This document shows, in pieces, positions 32,089-42,025 of a DNA stretch of 64,000 nucleotides (its first letter is position 1; the number at the start of each line of letters is the position of its first letter). Source of the DNA: Mesorhizobium sp. NZP2298 (lineage in GTDB: Bacteria > Pseudomonadota > Alphaproteobacteria > Rhizobiales > Rhizobiaceae). Position numbers and translations under genes: made by a program. Location of the stretch: NCBI RefSeq assembly GCF_013170825.1, contig NZ_CP033365.1:6212001-6276000 (forward strand), written 5' to 3'. The notes beneath the pieces are model-generated. The model saw only the letters and a list, made by a program, of their open reading frames with translations. It was not told the DNA's origin and did no database searches.

Positions 32089-32787
32089 TCAGATGGTTGC
32101 CACCCAGGCGCGAGCAATGGCCAGCCCTGCGGCATCGGCGTCGGGTCCGTTGCGGGCCATTTCGCCATCGAGCTTGCCGGCCCAGTCGGGATGGCGCGCG
32201 GCAATGGTCGGGGCGAAGGAGGTGCTCCAGTCCTTCACCATCGGCCGATCGGCCTCGAAATGGAACTGGAAGCCATAGACGGCGCGGCCGACACGAAACG
32301 CCTGGTTTTCGGCGATATCATTGCCGGCGAGACGTACGGCGTTTTGCGGCAGTTCGAACGTGTCGTCGTGCCACTGGAAGATCGGGAATTTTTCCGGCAG
32401 TTCAGCCAGCACCGGATCGGCCTTGGCATCCCGCGTCAGCGACACGCCGCGCCAGCCGAATTCGTTGGCGGCGCCGATGCGGTTCTCACCGCCGAAGGCG
32501 CGGGCGACGAGCTGGCTGCCAAGGCAGATGCCGAGCACGGCGCGGTCCTTGCCGGCAAAATCGCGGGTCAGTTCGAGCAACGCCGGGAAATAGGGATACT
32601 CATCGTCGGCCAATGCGTTCTGGCCGCCGCCGAGCACCACCATGGCATCGTGCCCAGCCGCATCCTGCGGCAGCGGATCGCCCTTGTAAGGGAGGCGCAC
32701 ATCGAGATCGGCACCCGCTTCCGCGAGTGCGGCACCAACCTGGCCGAGGCCGGTATTGTCGTAGTTCTGGACCACCAGCACCCGCAT
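32089..32787 (-). CDS. Class I glutamine amidotransferase-like protein
   Basis: This 232-aa protein has the GATase1 fold. The nucleophile elbow is GICLGSQ near residue 90, and the catalytic histidine-glutamate pair is in GFQFHFEAD near residue 175. This is the GMP-synthase-like amidotransferase group that often stands alone. The ATG at 32787 (MRVLVVQNY) has AGGG eight bases before it, and the long upstream frame has no support. Partner and acceptor are unknown: it may hydrolyse a gamma-glutamyl amide. It is divergent from the hypothetical protein at 32.9 kb. Confidence 0.87.
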   Translation of the reverse strand: MRVLVVQNYDNTGLGQVGAALAEAGADLDVRLPYKGDPLPQDAAGHDAMVVLGGGQNALADDEYPYFPALLELTRDFAGKDRAVLGICLGSQLVARAFGGENRIGAANEFGWRGVSLTRDAKADPVLAELPEKFPIFQWHDDTFELPQNAVRLAGNDIAENQAFRVGRAVYGFQFHFEADRPMVKDWSTSFAPTIAARHPDWAGKLDGEMARNGPDADAAGLAIARAWVATI

Positions 32788-32875
32788 CGCAAAACCCTGC
32801 TGACATGAAAATGATGCGACGAGCGATATCATGCCGCCCGCATAGCAGCCAAGATGCGTATCCCAGGAGAGAACT

Positions 32876-33523
32876 ATGCCACTGCAGAACCGGGTCGATC
32901 CGTTCGGCGCCATCCACGCCGTGCCCGAGCGCGGCCTGTTCACCGGCAATCGCGGCATCATCCATGATCCCGAAACCAAGACTTTGTTGAAGAAACGCTG
33001 GGCGCTTCAGGCCTGGATCATCTGCGTGTGCCAGTTCCGCAATGTGCGGCGCGAGCCGATGGGCCGCAACAGGCCCGGCGGCAAGGCCGGCTGGACCGAG
33101 CTTTTCTTCCTCGACGAGGTTACGGCCCTGGCGGCGGGACACCGCCCCTGCTTCTTCTGCCAGCGCGGGCGGGCCAAGGAGTTTGTCCAGCGCTTCGGCG
33201 AAACCTTCGGCATCGCCGAGCCACGCGCCCCACAGGTCGACAAGCTGCTGCACAAGGAGCGGCTGGCTTCGGGGGGCAGGCCGCCTGTGGTTGCCGTTGA
33301 AGACCTTGACAGCCTGCCGGACGGCGCCATGGTTGCTGACGGCGGTTCAGCCTATGCCCTGCGCGGCGGCAAGGCACTGCGCTGGTCGTTCGCCGGCTAT
33401 GGCCCACCCGTTGACTTTGGCTCACTCGGCGAAAAGACGCTTTTGCTGCTCTCTCCAGCGACAACACTCAACGTCCTGCGGCATGGCTTTCGTCCGGTGT
33501 GGCATCCATCCGCCGAGACTTGA
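32876..33523 (+). CDS. Conserved-looking hypothetical protein with a [10 protein letters not shown] motif
   Basis: I do not recognise this 215-aa protein. It has no signal peptide or membrane helix. Noticeable points are a basic centre ([20 protein letters not shown]) and a [13 protein letters not shown] motif near residue 88, whose two cysteines and histidine could bind a metal. A GGAGAG site lies directly before the ATG, and codon use fits a real gene. It precedes rsmE on the same strand with a 31-base gap, so co-transcription is possible. Confidence 0.7.
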   Translation: MPLQNRVDPFGAIHAVPERGLFTGNRGIIHDPETKTLLKKRWALQAWIICVCQFRNVRREPMGRNRPGGKAGWTELFFLDEVTALAAGHRPCFFCQRGRAKEFVQRFGETFGIAEPRAPQVDKLLHKERLASGGRPPVVAVEDLDSLPDGAMVADGGSAYALRGGKALRWSFAGYGPPVDFGSLGEKTLLLLSPATTLNVLRHGFRPVWHPSAET

Positions 33524-33554
33524 CGCCAGCGGCCGGCTCGCTCATTCCTCGGCG

Positions 33555-34289
33555 ATGCGCGCCAATTACAAGATGCAACGCCTGTTCGTGCCTGACGATC
33601 TCGGCCCGGAGATCGAGTTCGACGCCGGCCAGCAGCAGAGCCATTATCTGATGCATGTGCTGCGCCTTGGCGAAGGCGCCGAGATCCTGGTCTTCAATGG
33701 CCGAGATGGTGAGTGGTCGGCGGCCATCGCGGCGAAGTCGAAGAAAGCGGTCAAACTGAGGGTGCTGGCATTGCAGCGGCCGCAGCCGCCACTGCCCGAC
33801 CTCATCTACTGTTTCGCGCCGCTGAAACAGGGCCGGCTCGACTATCTCGTGCAGAAGGCGGTCGAGATGGGCGCTGGCGTGCTGCAACCCGTCATCACCC
33901 AGCACACGCAAGTCGCCAAGCCGTCCATCGATCGGCTGCGCGCCAATGTCGTCGAGGCCGCCGAACAATGCGGCATCCTGGCGGTGCCGGAGGTTCGCGA
34001 GGCGGAAAAGTTCGAACGCCTGCTGACCGGCTGGGACAAGGAAAGGCGGCTGGTTTTCTGCGACGAGGACGCCTCGACCAACAATCCGCTGCCTGCGCTG
34101 CAGCAGGTGAAGGAGAAGAAGCTGGCGCTGCTGGTCGGGCCCGAGGGCGGCTTTTCCGATGAGGAGCGCAAGATGCTGCGCGCCCTGCCCTTCGTGACCG
34201 CCATTCCGCTCGGCCCACGCATCCTGCGCGCCGACACGGCGGCCGTGGCGGCACTTGCGGTGATGCAGGCAACTGTCGGAGACTGGTAG
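33555..34289 (+). CDS. rsmE: 16S rRNA (uracil-1498-N3)-methyltransferase
   Basis: This SPOUT-class methyltransferase makes m3U1498 in 16S rRNA. The 244-aa protein has an N-terminal PUA-like domain with [17 protein letters not shown] near residues 25-41 and a C-terminal knotted SAM domain. SAM-site elements are [12 protein letters not shown] near residue 200 and [16 protein letters not shown] near residue 224. The frame is open far upstream through the previous gene, so the ATG at 33555 is chosen from the family N-terminus (YKMQRLFV). No clear ribosome binding site is seen. Confidence 0.94.
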   Translation: MRANYKMQRLFVPDDLGPEIEFDAGQQQSHYLMHVLRLGEGAEILVFNGRDGEWSAAIAAKSKKAVKLRVLALQRPQPPLPDLIYCFAPLKQGRLDYLVQKAVEMGAGVLQPVITQHTQVAKPSIDRLRANVVEAAEQCGILAVPEVREAEKFERLLTGWDKERRLVFCDEDASTNNPLPALQQVKEKKLALLVGPEGGFSDEERKMLRALPFVTAIPLGPRILRADTAAVAALAVMQATVGDW

Positions 34290-34433
34290 GACGTCATGTC
34301 TTGCAAGAGGCAGCGCGGATCGTGGCCTTCAATTCCTCTTGACCTGTGGCTCAGGATTTTTCGCTTGATCGGCTACTGACATTTCGTCCATTTACCGCCG
34401 GCGGCTCCACTGGCCGCTTTTGAGGGCTTGATC

Positions 34434-35807
34434 ATGGCGCGCGACACAACCGATTTCCGGCCGATCGAAGGTGTCGACGAACTCGTCGAGCACCTGGCCG
34501 AAGGCAACAAGCCGCGCGACAAATGGCGCATCGGCACCGAGCACGAGAAATTCCCCTTCTATGTCGATGGCAACGCGCCCGTGCCCTATGGCGGCGAGCG
34601 CGGCATCCGCGCCATCCTGGAAGGCATGCAGGAAAAGCTGGGCTGGGACCCGATCATCGATGACGGCCGCATCATCGGCCTGGTCGAGCCGACGGGCCAG
34701 GGCGCGATCTCCCTCGAGCCCGGCGGCCAGTTCGAGCTTTCCGGCGCGCCGCTGGAGACCATCCATCAGACCTGCCGCGAGGGCAATGCGCATCTGGCGC
34801 AGGTGCGCGAGATCGCCGAACCGATGGGCATCCGCTTCCTCGGCCTCGGCGGCAGCCCGAAATGGTCGCTGGCCGAGACGCCGAAAATGCCGAAATCGCG
34901 CTATGAGATCATGACGCGCTACATGCCCAAGGTCGGCACCAAGGGCCTCGACATGATGTACCGCACCTGCACGATCCAGGTTAACCTCGACTTCGAGAGC
35001 GAAGCCGACATGCGCCGCAAGATGCAGGTCTCGCTGAAGCTGCAGCCGCTGTCGACGGCGCTGTTCGCGAACTCGCCTTTCACCGAGAGCCGGCCGAACG
35101 GCCTGCAGAGCTGGCGCGGCGACATCTGGCGCGACACCGACAACCAGCGCTCCGGCCTGCTCGAATTCTGCTTCTCGCCGGAGTTCGGTTTCGCCGACTA
35201 CGTCGAATGGGCGCTCGACGTGCCGATGTATTTCGTCATCCGCGACGGCCACTATCACGACATGACGCACATCACCTTCCGCCAGTTCATGGCCGGCGCC
35301 GCGCGCAACGAAGTGCCGGACGGGCTGCCGACGATGGGCGACTGGGCGAACCACCTGTCGACGCTGTTCCCCGACGTCAGGCTGAAACGTTTCCTCGAAA
35401 TGCGCGGCGCCGATGGCGGCCCGTGGCGGCGCATCTGCGCGCTGCCGGCCTTCTGGGTCGGCCTGCTCTATGACGAGGCGGCGCTCGACGCGGCCGAGGC
35501 GTTGACCTCGAGCTGGACCTACAAGGAAGTGCTGGCCATGCGCAACGCGGTGCCGGAGCTGGGCATTTCCGCGCCCTTCCGCAACGCCACGCTGCGCGAG
35601 ATGGCACGCGATGTGCTGGCCATCTCGCGCACGGGGCTGAAGAACCGCGGCAAGAAGAACCGTGACGGCTACGACGAAACCTCGTTCCTCAACACTTTGG
35701 ACGAAGTGGTCGCGCGCGGCACGACCAGCGCCGAGGAGATGCTTTCGGCCTACCACACGCGCTGGGGCGGCTCGATCGAGCCGGTGTTCATGGAATACGC
35801 CTATTAA
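34434..35807 (+). CDS. gshA: Glutamate-cysteine ligase (plant/alphaproteobacterial type)
   Basis: This enzyme makes gamma-glutamylcysteine, the first step of glutathione synthesis. The 457-aa protein belongs to the GCS2 class typical of alphaproteobacteria and plants. Visible elements are WRIGTEHEKFPF near residue 32, EPGGQFELSGAPL near residue 100, YRTCTIQVNLDF and the LEFCFSPEFGF segment. The ATG at 34434 with GAGGG upstream is used instead of the TTG two codons earlier. A role in redox and metal stress is expected. Confidence 0.92.
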   Translation: MARDTTDFRPIEGVDELVEHLAEGNKPRDKWRIGTEHEKFPFYVDGNAPVPYGGERGIRAILEGMQEKLGWDPIIDDGRIIGLVEPTGQGAISLEPGGQFELSGAPLETIHQTCREGNAHLAQVREIAEPMGIRFLGLGGSPKWSLAETPKMPKSRYEIMTRYMPKVGTKGLDMMYRTCTIQVNLDFESEADMRRKMQVSLKLQPLSTALFANSPFTESRPNGLQSWRGDIWRDTDNQRSGLLEFCFSPEFGFADYVEWALDVPMYFVIRDGHYHDMTHITFRQFMAGAARNEVPDGLPTMGDWANHLSTLFPDVRLKRFLEMRGADGGPWRRICALPAFWVGLLYDEAALDAAEALTSSWTYKEVLAMRNAVPELGISAPFRNATLREMARDVLAISRTGLKNRGKKNRDGYDETSFLNTLDEVVARGTTSAEEMLSAYHTRWGGSIEPVFMEYAY

Positions 35808-35896
35808 CCGCGCACGTTAAGGAGCGGCAAAAGCCGCTTCAATCGAGTGTTGAAACGAATTAGGCTCTCTTCCGAGGAATTCAGGAGGAGAAGCCG

Positions 35897-36889
35897 ATGC
35901 CTACCTTGTTCGATATGCTGACCCAGGCCCAGAACGGCAACGGCATGCAGGCGCTTGCCCAACAATATGGGCTTTCGATGCAACAGACACAGGCGGCGGT
36001 CGCAGCACTGCTGCCGGCCTTTTCGCAGGGGTTGCAACGCAACACCGCCGATCCCTACGGGCTCGGCGCCTTCATGACGGCGATGGCAAGCGGCCAGCAC
36101 GCCAAATATTTCGAGGACGCGACCCGGGCGTTTTCGCCGCAAGGCGTCGATGAAGGCAACGGCATTCTCGGACATCTGTTCGGGTCCAAGGACCTGTCAC
36201 GCGCCGTGGCCAGCCAGGCGGCGCAAGCGAGCGGCGTCAGCCAGCAGGTCCTGCAGCAGATGCTGCCCGCGATCGCCTCGATGGTGATGGGCGGCCTGTT
36301 CAAGCAGACGACAAATCAGATGCAGTCCGCGGGAGACTTCGGCGGTGGTGGGAACAATCCGCTCGGCGAGATCATCGAACAGATGATGCGGCAAGGCGGC
36401 ATGCAGGCCCCGGCACCACAACAGCGTCAGGCCCCGCCGCCCCCGAACCCGATGGACAACCCGCTTGGCAAGGTCTTGCAGGACATGTTCGGCGGCGGCA
36501 CGCCGCAACCGCAGAGCCAGCCGCAGCAAGCGCCCAACCCTTATGGTGACAATCCGCTAGGCAAGGTGCTGCAGGACATGTTTGGTGGCGGCGCGCCGCA
36601 GCCGCAAGCCCGACCGCAGCCACAGCAGACGCAGACTATGGTGACAATCCGCTGGGAAAGATCTGAAATGCTGCGGCAGGGAGGATTGGGCGGCGGGCAG
36701 CCGGCGCTCTCAGCTCGGCACCGCCAGCGCCGCGCCGCAACCGCAGACCAACCGAGCGGCAGGCCGAGGAACCCGTTCGATGATTTGTTCGGCAAGATGT
36801 TCGAGACCGGCGCCCAGCAGCGCGACGACTATCAAAAGGGCGTGGAAACGATCTTCGATCAGTTCAAGCGCGACATGGACCGCAGGTAG
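35897..36889 (+). CDS. DUF937-domain protein with Q/P-rich repeats and probable compensated frameshifts
   Basis: The 330-aa frame begins with a DUF937-like helical region (about residues 1-145) and continues into a proline/glutamine-rich tail. The tail has repeats of DNPLGKVLQDMFGGG at about residues 186 and 218. A third copy is encoded at 36634-36663 but in another frame (YGDNPLGKI, then TGA), while the annotated frame reads unrelated TIRWERS there and then returns to EMLRQGGLGGGQ. A second patch near 36710-36760 also reads better in another frame (a PQPQ-type stretch). The reading frame thus seems to wobble by paired indels. AGGAGGAG precedes the ATG. Function unknown. Confidence 0.75.
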   Translation: MPTLFDMLTQAQNGNGMQALAQQYGLSMQQTQAAVAALLPAFSQGLQRNTADPYGLGAFMTAMASGQHAKYFEDATRAFSPQGVDEGNGILGHLFGSKDLSRAVASQAAQASGVSQQVLQQMLPAIASMVMGGLFKQTTNQMQSAGDFGGGGNNPLGEIIEQMMRQGGMQAPAPQQRQAPPPPNPMDNPLGKVLQDMFGGGTPQPQSQPQQAPNPYGDNPLGKVLQDMFGGGAPQPQARPQPQQTQTMVTIRWERSEMLRQGGLGGGQPALSARHRQRRAATADQPSGRPRNPFDDLFGKMFETGAQQRDDYQKGVETIFDQFKRDMDRR

Positions 36890-36924
36890 GCGCCAAGGCA
36901 GCCACCATTTCTGAACACGCCAGA

Positions 36925-36956
36925 AAAGAAAAGCCCGGTCCTTGGGAGGACCGGGC
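36925..36956 (-). terminator. Rho-independent terminator for the DUF1127 gene
   Basis: A perfect 10-bp stem (36933-36942 with 36947-36956) with a 4-base loop is followed on the minus strand by TTTTCTTTTC. It lies about 100 bases past the stop of the minus-strand DUF1127 gene and just after the plus-strand DUF937 gene. Confidence 0.8.
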
Positions 36957-37060
36957 AACGTGCAGGCAGGCCGGCGGGGAACCGGCAGGGAGTGGGAAGC
37001 CTGCAGAACCTTTGGTCGCGCTGAGCCCTGAAAGGTTCAACGCGACCGAAACTCAACCGA

Positions 37061-37351
37061 TCAGGCCACCTTGCGGGCAAGATCCTCGATCGTCTCCACG
37101 CGATCGCTGGCGATTTCACGCAGCATCACCGTCGGGTCTCGGCCGAACGGCACGTCGATGGCGACATGCAGGTCGGCGCGCGTCAGGCCGATATCGGCGA
37201 GCTCGGCATCCGACATCTCGCCAAGGCGATAGAAGGCGCGGCGATTTTTCCAGGCGCGGTAGAAATTGAAGACGGTATTGGCCACGCGCATCGCAACGGC
37301 CGGACGCGAGGTGATGCGCGAGGTCTCGGTGGCGAAATCGATCGTGGTCAT
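37061..37351 (-). CDS. DUF1127-domain small protein
   Basis: This 96-aa protein has the C-terminal DUF1127 motif: an arginine-rich helix followed by RAFYRLGEMSDAELADIGLTRADL (about residues 43-70). Proteins of this family in rhizobia and Agrobacterium affect phosphate, carbon or stress responses and can bind RNA. The ATG at 37351 has GGGAG seven bases upstream, so the long frame start is rejected. It is divergent from a LysR regulator across a gap carrying a palindromic repeat. Confidence 0.87.
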   Translation of the reverse strand: MTTIDFATETSRITSRPAVAMRVANTVFNFYRAWKNRRAFYRLGEMSDAELADIGLTRADLHVAIDVPFGRDPTVMLREIASDRVETIEDLARKVA

Positions 37352-37439
37352 AGCAGTCTCCCTCGGAGTCGAGCGGACAAAGCCAAGCGATCGGCGCTGG
37401 CGACAGCAGCCGTTCCGGCTTCGATTCATTTTCAAAGGT

Positions 37440-37484
37440 GCATGTCGTTTTCCCAAAACCGGTGTCCACTTTTGGGCGACATGC
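37440..37484. repeat. Rhizobial intergenic palindromic element
   Basis: GCATGTCG and CGACATGC bound a 45-bp element with the core CCCAAAACCGG...CACTTTTGGG, which forms a long imperfect hairpin. This is the dispersed palindrome type frequent between genes in Rhizobiales. It lies between the divergent DUF1127 and LysR genes. Confidence 0.75.
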
Positions 37485-37584
37485 ATTGGCTTCATGTGGA
37501 CAATGCCAATTTGCCATCAGCCGATTGATTAATCCAACGAATGTTTCTAATCTTTAGCATCAACATCAATGATGGATTGAACCG

Positions 37585-38541
37585 ATGAAAGCGCCGCTCG
37601 ATCTCGATCAGTTGCAAACCTTCATCTCGATCGCCGATACCGGCAGCTTCACGCGGGCAGCCGAGGAGGTGCACCGGACCCAGTCGGCGGTGTCGATGCA
37701 GATGCGCCGGCTGGAGGAGCGGATCGGCAAGCCGCTGTTCGAGAAGGAGGGGCGCAGCAACAGGCTGACGGAGGAAGGCGACAAGCTGCTCTCGTATGCA
37801 AGGCGGCTGCTCTACCTCAACCGCGAAACGCTCGCCGCCTTCGACGACCAGCGGCTGGAAGGCACGATCCGTATCGGCACGCCGGACGATTATGCCGACC
37901 GTTTCCTGCCGGAGATCATGGCACGCTTCACCCGCTCCAATCCGCGCGTCGAACTGACCGTCATCTGCGAGCCGACGCCGGGGCTGGTCGAGCATATCAA
38001 GCGCGGCAATCTCGACCTGGCGCTGGTGACGCACAATGATGTGCGCGGCCAGTCGGAAGTGGTGCGGCGCGAACCGCTGCTTTGGGTCACCTCGGCCAAC
38101 CATGCGACACATGAACAGGTAACGCTGCCGATGGCCTTTGGCCGGCCGAACTGCATCTGGCGGCGCGCCGCCGTCGATGTGCTGGACCAGCAGAACCGCG
38201 ACTATCGCATCCTGTTCACCAGTTTCTCGGCGACCGTCATCACCGCCGCCGTGCTTTCGGGCCTGGCGATCTCGGTGCTGCCGGAATGCGCACTCAGGCC
38301 CGGCATGCGGGTGCTGGGCGAGGCCGACGGTTTCGGCGCCCTCCCCGATTGCCGCATCGGCATCATGCGCGGCCAGACCTCGCGGCCGGAGATCGTCGAT
38401 GCGCTTGCCCGCCACATCTCGGAGAGCCTGGACAACATCTCGGTGCCGCTTGGCGAGGAGACGGGAACATTCGACTTCGCCGCACTCGCCTTTGCCAAGA
38501 TGAAGCGGACGAGACCGAACCAGCTTCTGCCCGGCTGGTAG
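37585..38541 (+). CDS. LysR-family transcriptional regulator (LrhA/HdfR-like)
   Basis: This is a 318-aa LysR protein. The winged helix spans about residues 7-65, with [21 protein letters not shown] as the recognition region. The effector domain opens with [17 protein letters not shown], the pattern of the LrhA subgroup that controls envelope or motility genes. It lies 230 bp from a divergent DUF1127 gene, a plausible target. The region just before the ATG is unusually AT-rich and contains T-N11-A type sequence. Effector unknown. Confidence 0.87.
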   Translation: MKAPLDLDQLQTFISIADTGSFTRAAEEVHRTQSAVSMQMRRLEERIGKPLFEKEGRSNRLTEEGDKLLSYARRLLYLNRETLAAFDDQRLEGTIRIGTPDDYADRFLPEIMARFTRSNPRVELTVICEPTPGLVEHIKRGNLDLALVTHNDVRGQSEVVRREPLLWVTSANHATHEQVTLPMAFGRPNCIWRRAAVDVLDQQNRDYRILFTSFSATVITAAVLSGLAISVLPECALRPGMRVLGEADGFGALPDCRIGIMRGQTSRPEIVDALARHISESLDNISVPLGEETGTFDFAALAFAKMKRTRPNQLLPGW

Positions 38542-38620
38542 GGAAGAATCGGGGCGCCTTGAGCGCGTAGCCGGATACGGGCGCCTTGACGTGGGGCGCC
38601 AACCAGCCCCCAATCGGCCG

Positions 38621-40186
38621 ATGAGCGAAGCAGCATCCGAATCACGCACCAACGCCACCGAATACACGGTGAGCGAGATCTCCGGCGCGCTGAAGCGTAC
38701 GGTGGAGGACGTCTTCGGCAATGTGCGGGTGCGCGGCGAAATCTCCGGCTATCGGGGCCCGCACTCCTCCGGCCATGCCTATTTCGCGCTGAAGGACGAC
38801 CGCGCCCGGCTCGACGCCGTGGTGTGGAAAGGCACGATGAGCCGGCTGAAATTCCGCCCCGAGGAAGGGATGGAGGTGATCGCCACCGGCAAGCTCACCA
38901 CCTATCCCGGCAAGTCCAACTACCAGATCGTCATCGACAATCTGGAGCCGGCTGGCGCCGGGGCGCTGATGGCGCTGCTGGAGGAACGCAAGCGCCGGCT
39001 GCAGGCCGAAGGGCTTTTCGATGCCGCACGCAAGCGCCGGCTGCCGTTCATGCCGCGCGTCATCGGCGTCGTCACCTCGCCGACCGGGTCCGTCATCCGC
39101 GACATCATCCATCGCATCAAGGACCGCTTTCCGCTGCATGTGCTGGTCTGGCCGGTGCGCGTGCAGGGCGAGACATCAGGGGTGGAAGTGACCAATGCCG
39201 TCACCGGCTTCAATGCACTGGCCTGGGATGGTTCCATCCAGCGGCCCGATCTCTTGATCGTCGCGCGCGGCGGCGGCAGCCTGGAGGATCTGTGGGGGTT
39301 CAACGACGAGGCGCTCGCCCGCGCCGTTGCCGCCTCCGGAATTCCGGTGATCTCGGCGGTCGGCCACGAAACCGACTGGACACTGATCGACCTCGTCGCG
39401 GATGTACGGGCGCCGACACCAACGGGCGCGGCCGAAATCGCCGTGCCGGTGAAGGCCGACCTCGAAGCGACGCTTGCCAGCCTTGGCGCGCGGCTCAAGG
39501 CGGCCATCTCACGCAATTTCGAACGCAAGCGGCAGGCCGCCCGTGCGGCGGCGCGCGCGCTGCCCTCGCCCGATCAATTGCTGGCGCTGCCGCGCCGGCG
39601 CCTCGACGAGGCGACGTCGAGGCTCAGTCGCGGCCTGTCCGTCAGCGTCGATCGCAAGCGGGCGCGACTCCAGGGCCAAAGGCTGACGCCGGCCACGCTG
39701 TCGCGGCGCATCAACGAGGCGCGCACGCTGACCGGCCGTGACCTCGCCCGCGCGCAGGCGGCGTTCTTTGCCATCGTGCGCGAACGGCGCGCTCGCTTTG
39801 CGCGCACCGCGACGCGGCTGTCGCCGGCACCGATCGCGCGAAGGCAGAAGCAGCAGGCCGACGCACTGGCGGCGCTCGCAAGGCGGCAGGATCGGGTTAT
39901 CTCGCTGCGGCTCGAGCGGCTGCGCGGCCAATTGAGCCAGGCAGAGCGCCTGCTGACCACGCTGTCGCACAAGGCCGTCCTGGCGCGCGGCTTCGCGCTC
40001 GTCAAGGATGCCGATGGCGCCGTCATCAAACAGGCGGCCGACGTGGCATCGGGGATGGCGCTCTCGCTGGAGTTCGCTGATGGCACGGCCGATGCGGTGG
40101 CAACCAGCGGTGCAGCGCGACCGAAGCCGGTTGCCAAGCCATCAGCAAAGGTCAAGGAACCCGGCAATCAGGGATCGCTGTTCTGA
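38621..40186 (+). CDS. xseA: Exodeoxyribonuclease VII large subunit
   Basis: This is the catalytic subunit of exonuclease VII, which degrades single-stranded DNA with XseB. The 521-aa protein has the N-terminal OB-fold ([26 protein letters not shown]) and the central nuclease domain. Catalytic elements are [14 protein letters not shown] near residue 150, [16 protein letters not shown] near residue 215 and [17 protein letters not shown] near residue 245. A long coiled-coil, arginine-rich C-terminal half follows. The ATG at 38621 is preferred to the GTG at 38591. Its stop lies two bases before the next gene. Confidence 0.95.
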   Translation: MSEAASESRTNATEYTVSEISGALKRTVEDVFGNVRVRGEISGYRGPHSSGHAYFALKDDRARLDAVVWKGTMSRLKFRPEEGMEVIATGKLTTYPGKSNYQIVIDNLEPAGAGALMALLEERKRRLQAEGLFDAARKRRLPFMPRVIGVVTSPTGSVIRDIIHRIKDRFPLHVLVWPVRVQGETSGVEVTNAVTGFNALAWDGSIQRPDLLIVARGGGSLEDLWGFNDEALARAVAASGIPVISAVGHETDWTLIDLVADVRAPTPTGAAEIAVPVKADLEATLASLGARLKAAISRNFERKRQAARAAARALPSPDQLLALPRRRLDEATSRLSRGLSVSVDRKRARLQGQRLTPATLSRRINEARTLTGRDLARAQAAFFAIVRERRARFARTATRLSPAPIARRQKQQADALAALARRQDRVISLRLERLRGQLSQAERLLTTLSHKAVLARGFALVKDADGAVIKQAADVASGMALSLEFADGTADAVATSGAARPKPVAKPSAKVKEPGNQGSLF

Positions 40187-40188
40187 GC

Positions 40189-41325
40189 ATGACCGACAAT
40201 CCACACCATCTGGCCACGCCCGGCGGCAAGCCGCGCGCGCGAAGCTTCGGCATCGGCTTCGACGGGACGCCCGGGCCGTTCAACGCGATCACCGACGTGC
40301 CCGGCGTCGCGGTCGGCTATGCGACGCTGATATCAGGCGATGGGGCGCTGGTCGTCGGCAAGGGGCCGGTGCGCACCGGAGTCACGGCGATCCTGCCCAG
40401 GCCACTTGCTGAGCTGGCCACGCCGGTGTTCGCCGGTATTTTCAGCCAGAACGGCAATGGCGAGTTGACCGGCTCGCACATCGTCGAAGAAACCGGTGCT
40501 TTCAACTTTCCGATCACCATTACCAACACGCATTCCTGCGGTGTTTCGCGTGACGGCACGCTGCGCTGGATGCACCAAGTGCAGCCGGCCGCGCTCGACA
40601 GCGGCTGGGGCCTGCCGGTGGCGGCGGAGACCTATGACGGCTTCCTCAACGACATAAACGGCCACCATTTGACCTTTGAGCACGTGGCCCAGGCACTAGA
40701 CGGTGCCGCCGGCGGCCCGATCGAAGAAGGCAGCGTCGGCGGCGGCACTGGCATGATCACCTTCGGCTTCAAGGCCGGTTCGGGCACGGCTTCGCGCGTC
40801 GTCGGGTGGCAGGGAAATTCCTACACGGTGGGCGCCTTCGTGCAGTCGAATTTCGGCAAGCTGCGCAATTTCACGCTTCGCGGCCAGCGCGTCGAGCCAG
40901 TGCTCGCCGAATCGGCGATCCGAGACGACGTACGGCATGCGGAAAAAGGCTCGATCATCGCCGTCATCGCCACCGATGCACCATTCCTGCCGCACCAGAT
41001 GAAGCGGCTGGCGCGCCGCGTGCCGCTCGGCGTCGCCATGACCGGCGGCTTCGGCTACCACAGTTCGGGCGACATCTTTCTCGCCTTCTCGACCGCCAAT
41101 CCTGCCGCCGCACTGGCGCCGTCAGGCCGGATCGCCAATGCCGATTTCATTCCCGATACGGACATCGATCCGTTTTTCGATGCCGTAATCCAGACGGTGG
41201 AAGAATCGATCCTCAACGCATTGGCCGCCAACGACGACATGACCGGACGCGACGGCAATTTCGTGCCGGCACTGCCGAAGACATGGTTGAAAGAAAAGTT
41301 CGGGCTGAAAGAAAAGCTCGACTGA
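40189..41325 (+). CDS. P1-family (DmpA/BapA-type) self-processing aminopeptidase
   Basis: This 378-aa N-terminal-nucleophile hydrolase cleaves small peptides, including D-amino-acid or beta-amino-acid peptides in known members. The self-cleavage site is G254-S255 in EKGSIIAVIATDAP: the serine becomes the N-terminal nucleophile of the beta subunit. Other family marks are GNGELTGSHIVEETG, SVGGGTGMI and the later HSSGDIFLAFSTAN. There is no signal peptide, so it is cytoplasmic. It follows xseA by two bases and is probably co-transcribed. Confidence 0.92.
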   Translation: MTDNPHHLATPGGKPRARSFGIGFDGTPGPFNAITDVPGVAVGYATLISGDGALVVGKGPVRTGVTAILPRPLAELATPVFAGIFSQNGNGELTGSHIVEETGAFNFPITITNTHSCGVSRDGTLRWMHQVQPAALDSGWGLPVAAETYDGFLNDINGHHLTFEHVAQALDGAAGGPIEEGSVGGGTGMITFGFKAGSGTASRVVGWQGNSYTVGAFVQSNFGKLRNFTLRGQRVEPVLAESAIRDDVRHAEKGSIIAVIATDAPFLPHQMKRLARRVPLGVAMTGGFGYHSSGDIFLAFSTANPAAALAPSGRIANADFIPDTDIDPFFDAVIQTVEESILNALAANDDMTGRDGNFVPALPKTWLKEKFGLKEKLD

Positions 41326-41332
41326 GACGAAA

Positions 41333-41352
41333 CGCGGGCCGAAAAGCCCGCG
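41333..41352. terminator. Hairpin between convergent P1 peptidase and DUF768 genes
   Basis: A 7-bp GC stem (41333-41339 with 41346-41352) encloses CGAAAA. On the minus strand it is followed by GTTTCG, a weak U-run. It sits in the 53-bp gap between convergent stops and may end both transcripts. Confidence 0.45.
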
Positions 41353-41378
41353 CATTCAGACAGAGCGGCCGTTAGGAT

Positions 41379-41630
41379 CTATTCCGCAGCCTTGCTGGGC
41401 GCCTGCTGGTGCTCGTCGGCCTCGGCCGCTTCCTCGAGCCGGGAAGCAATGAGTTCCTGGATATCGCCGACTTCTTCCTGGATATCCTCTAGCGGGATGC
41501 CGACCTCGGCCGCCTTGGCGGCGCATTCCCTGGCCAATGTCTCGGCCTGCTTGTCGATCCTGGCCTGGGACTGGCAATGGACCTTTTCGCCGATCCATCC
41601 CCGCAAGAACTCGATGGCGTGTTCACTCAT
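41379..41630 (-). CDS. Small helical protein, likely DUF768
   Basis: This 83-aa soluble protein begins EHAIEFLRGWIGEKV, which matches the start of the DUF768 family common in Mesorhizobium. It continues with predicted helices and an acidic tail (EEAAEADEHQQAPSKAAE). It has no membrane segment or catalytic motif. An AGGGAA site precedes the ATG. Function is unknown for the family. The family call rests on N-terminal pattern only. Confidence 0.7.
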   Translation of the reverse strand: MSEHAIEFLRGWIGEKVHCQSQARIDKQAETLARECAAKAAEVGIPLEDIQEEVGDIQELIASRLEEAAEADEHQQAPSKAAE

Positions 41631-42025
41631 ACTGCTGTTCCCTGCGGCAAAGCCGGTTGGTAATCATAAACGTCGGCACCCCACAAAGGATGCATGTTCC
41701 CATTCCAGCCGAGTCGCGGCCAGCCGGCAAGTCAATGCCGTCCAGGGTCCACAGAGCCGAAGGAAATCGAGGGGTGAAGAACATTTTCTGATTCTGAAGG
41801 ACTGTACCGTTGGCGGGATATGACCCGCGCCGAGCAATTGCTTCTACCTTTTACGGCTTTCAGTCCGTTTCGTATCTCAACGGCTGTCGCTAAAGCCGCC
41901 TTTTTGACGTTGCGCCTCGAGGCGCGAGCCAACGAAGCCGCCGCTATATAGTGATATCCTCCTGCAATGTCGACTCCTCCCAATCGTGCCCGCAGGCTGC
42001 ACCAAGGTCGCACTCCCGCGCGCCA
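41631..42025. other. Intergenic region without recognisable gene
   Basis: The short open frames here lack ribosome binding sites or good codon use. A perfect palindrome GCGCCTCGAGGCGC lies at about 41912-41925, too compact for a transcription terminator loop. Otherwise nothing is seen. Confidence 0.4.

Noticed and set aside
41912..41925. Palindrome GCGCCTCGAGGCGC as a regulatory site
   Set aside because: It is an isolated GC-rich palindrome far from any start codon in a gene-free gap. Such sites arise often by chance in this composition.
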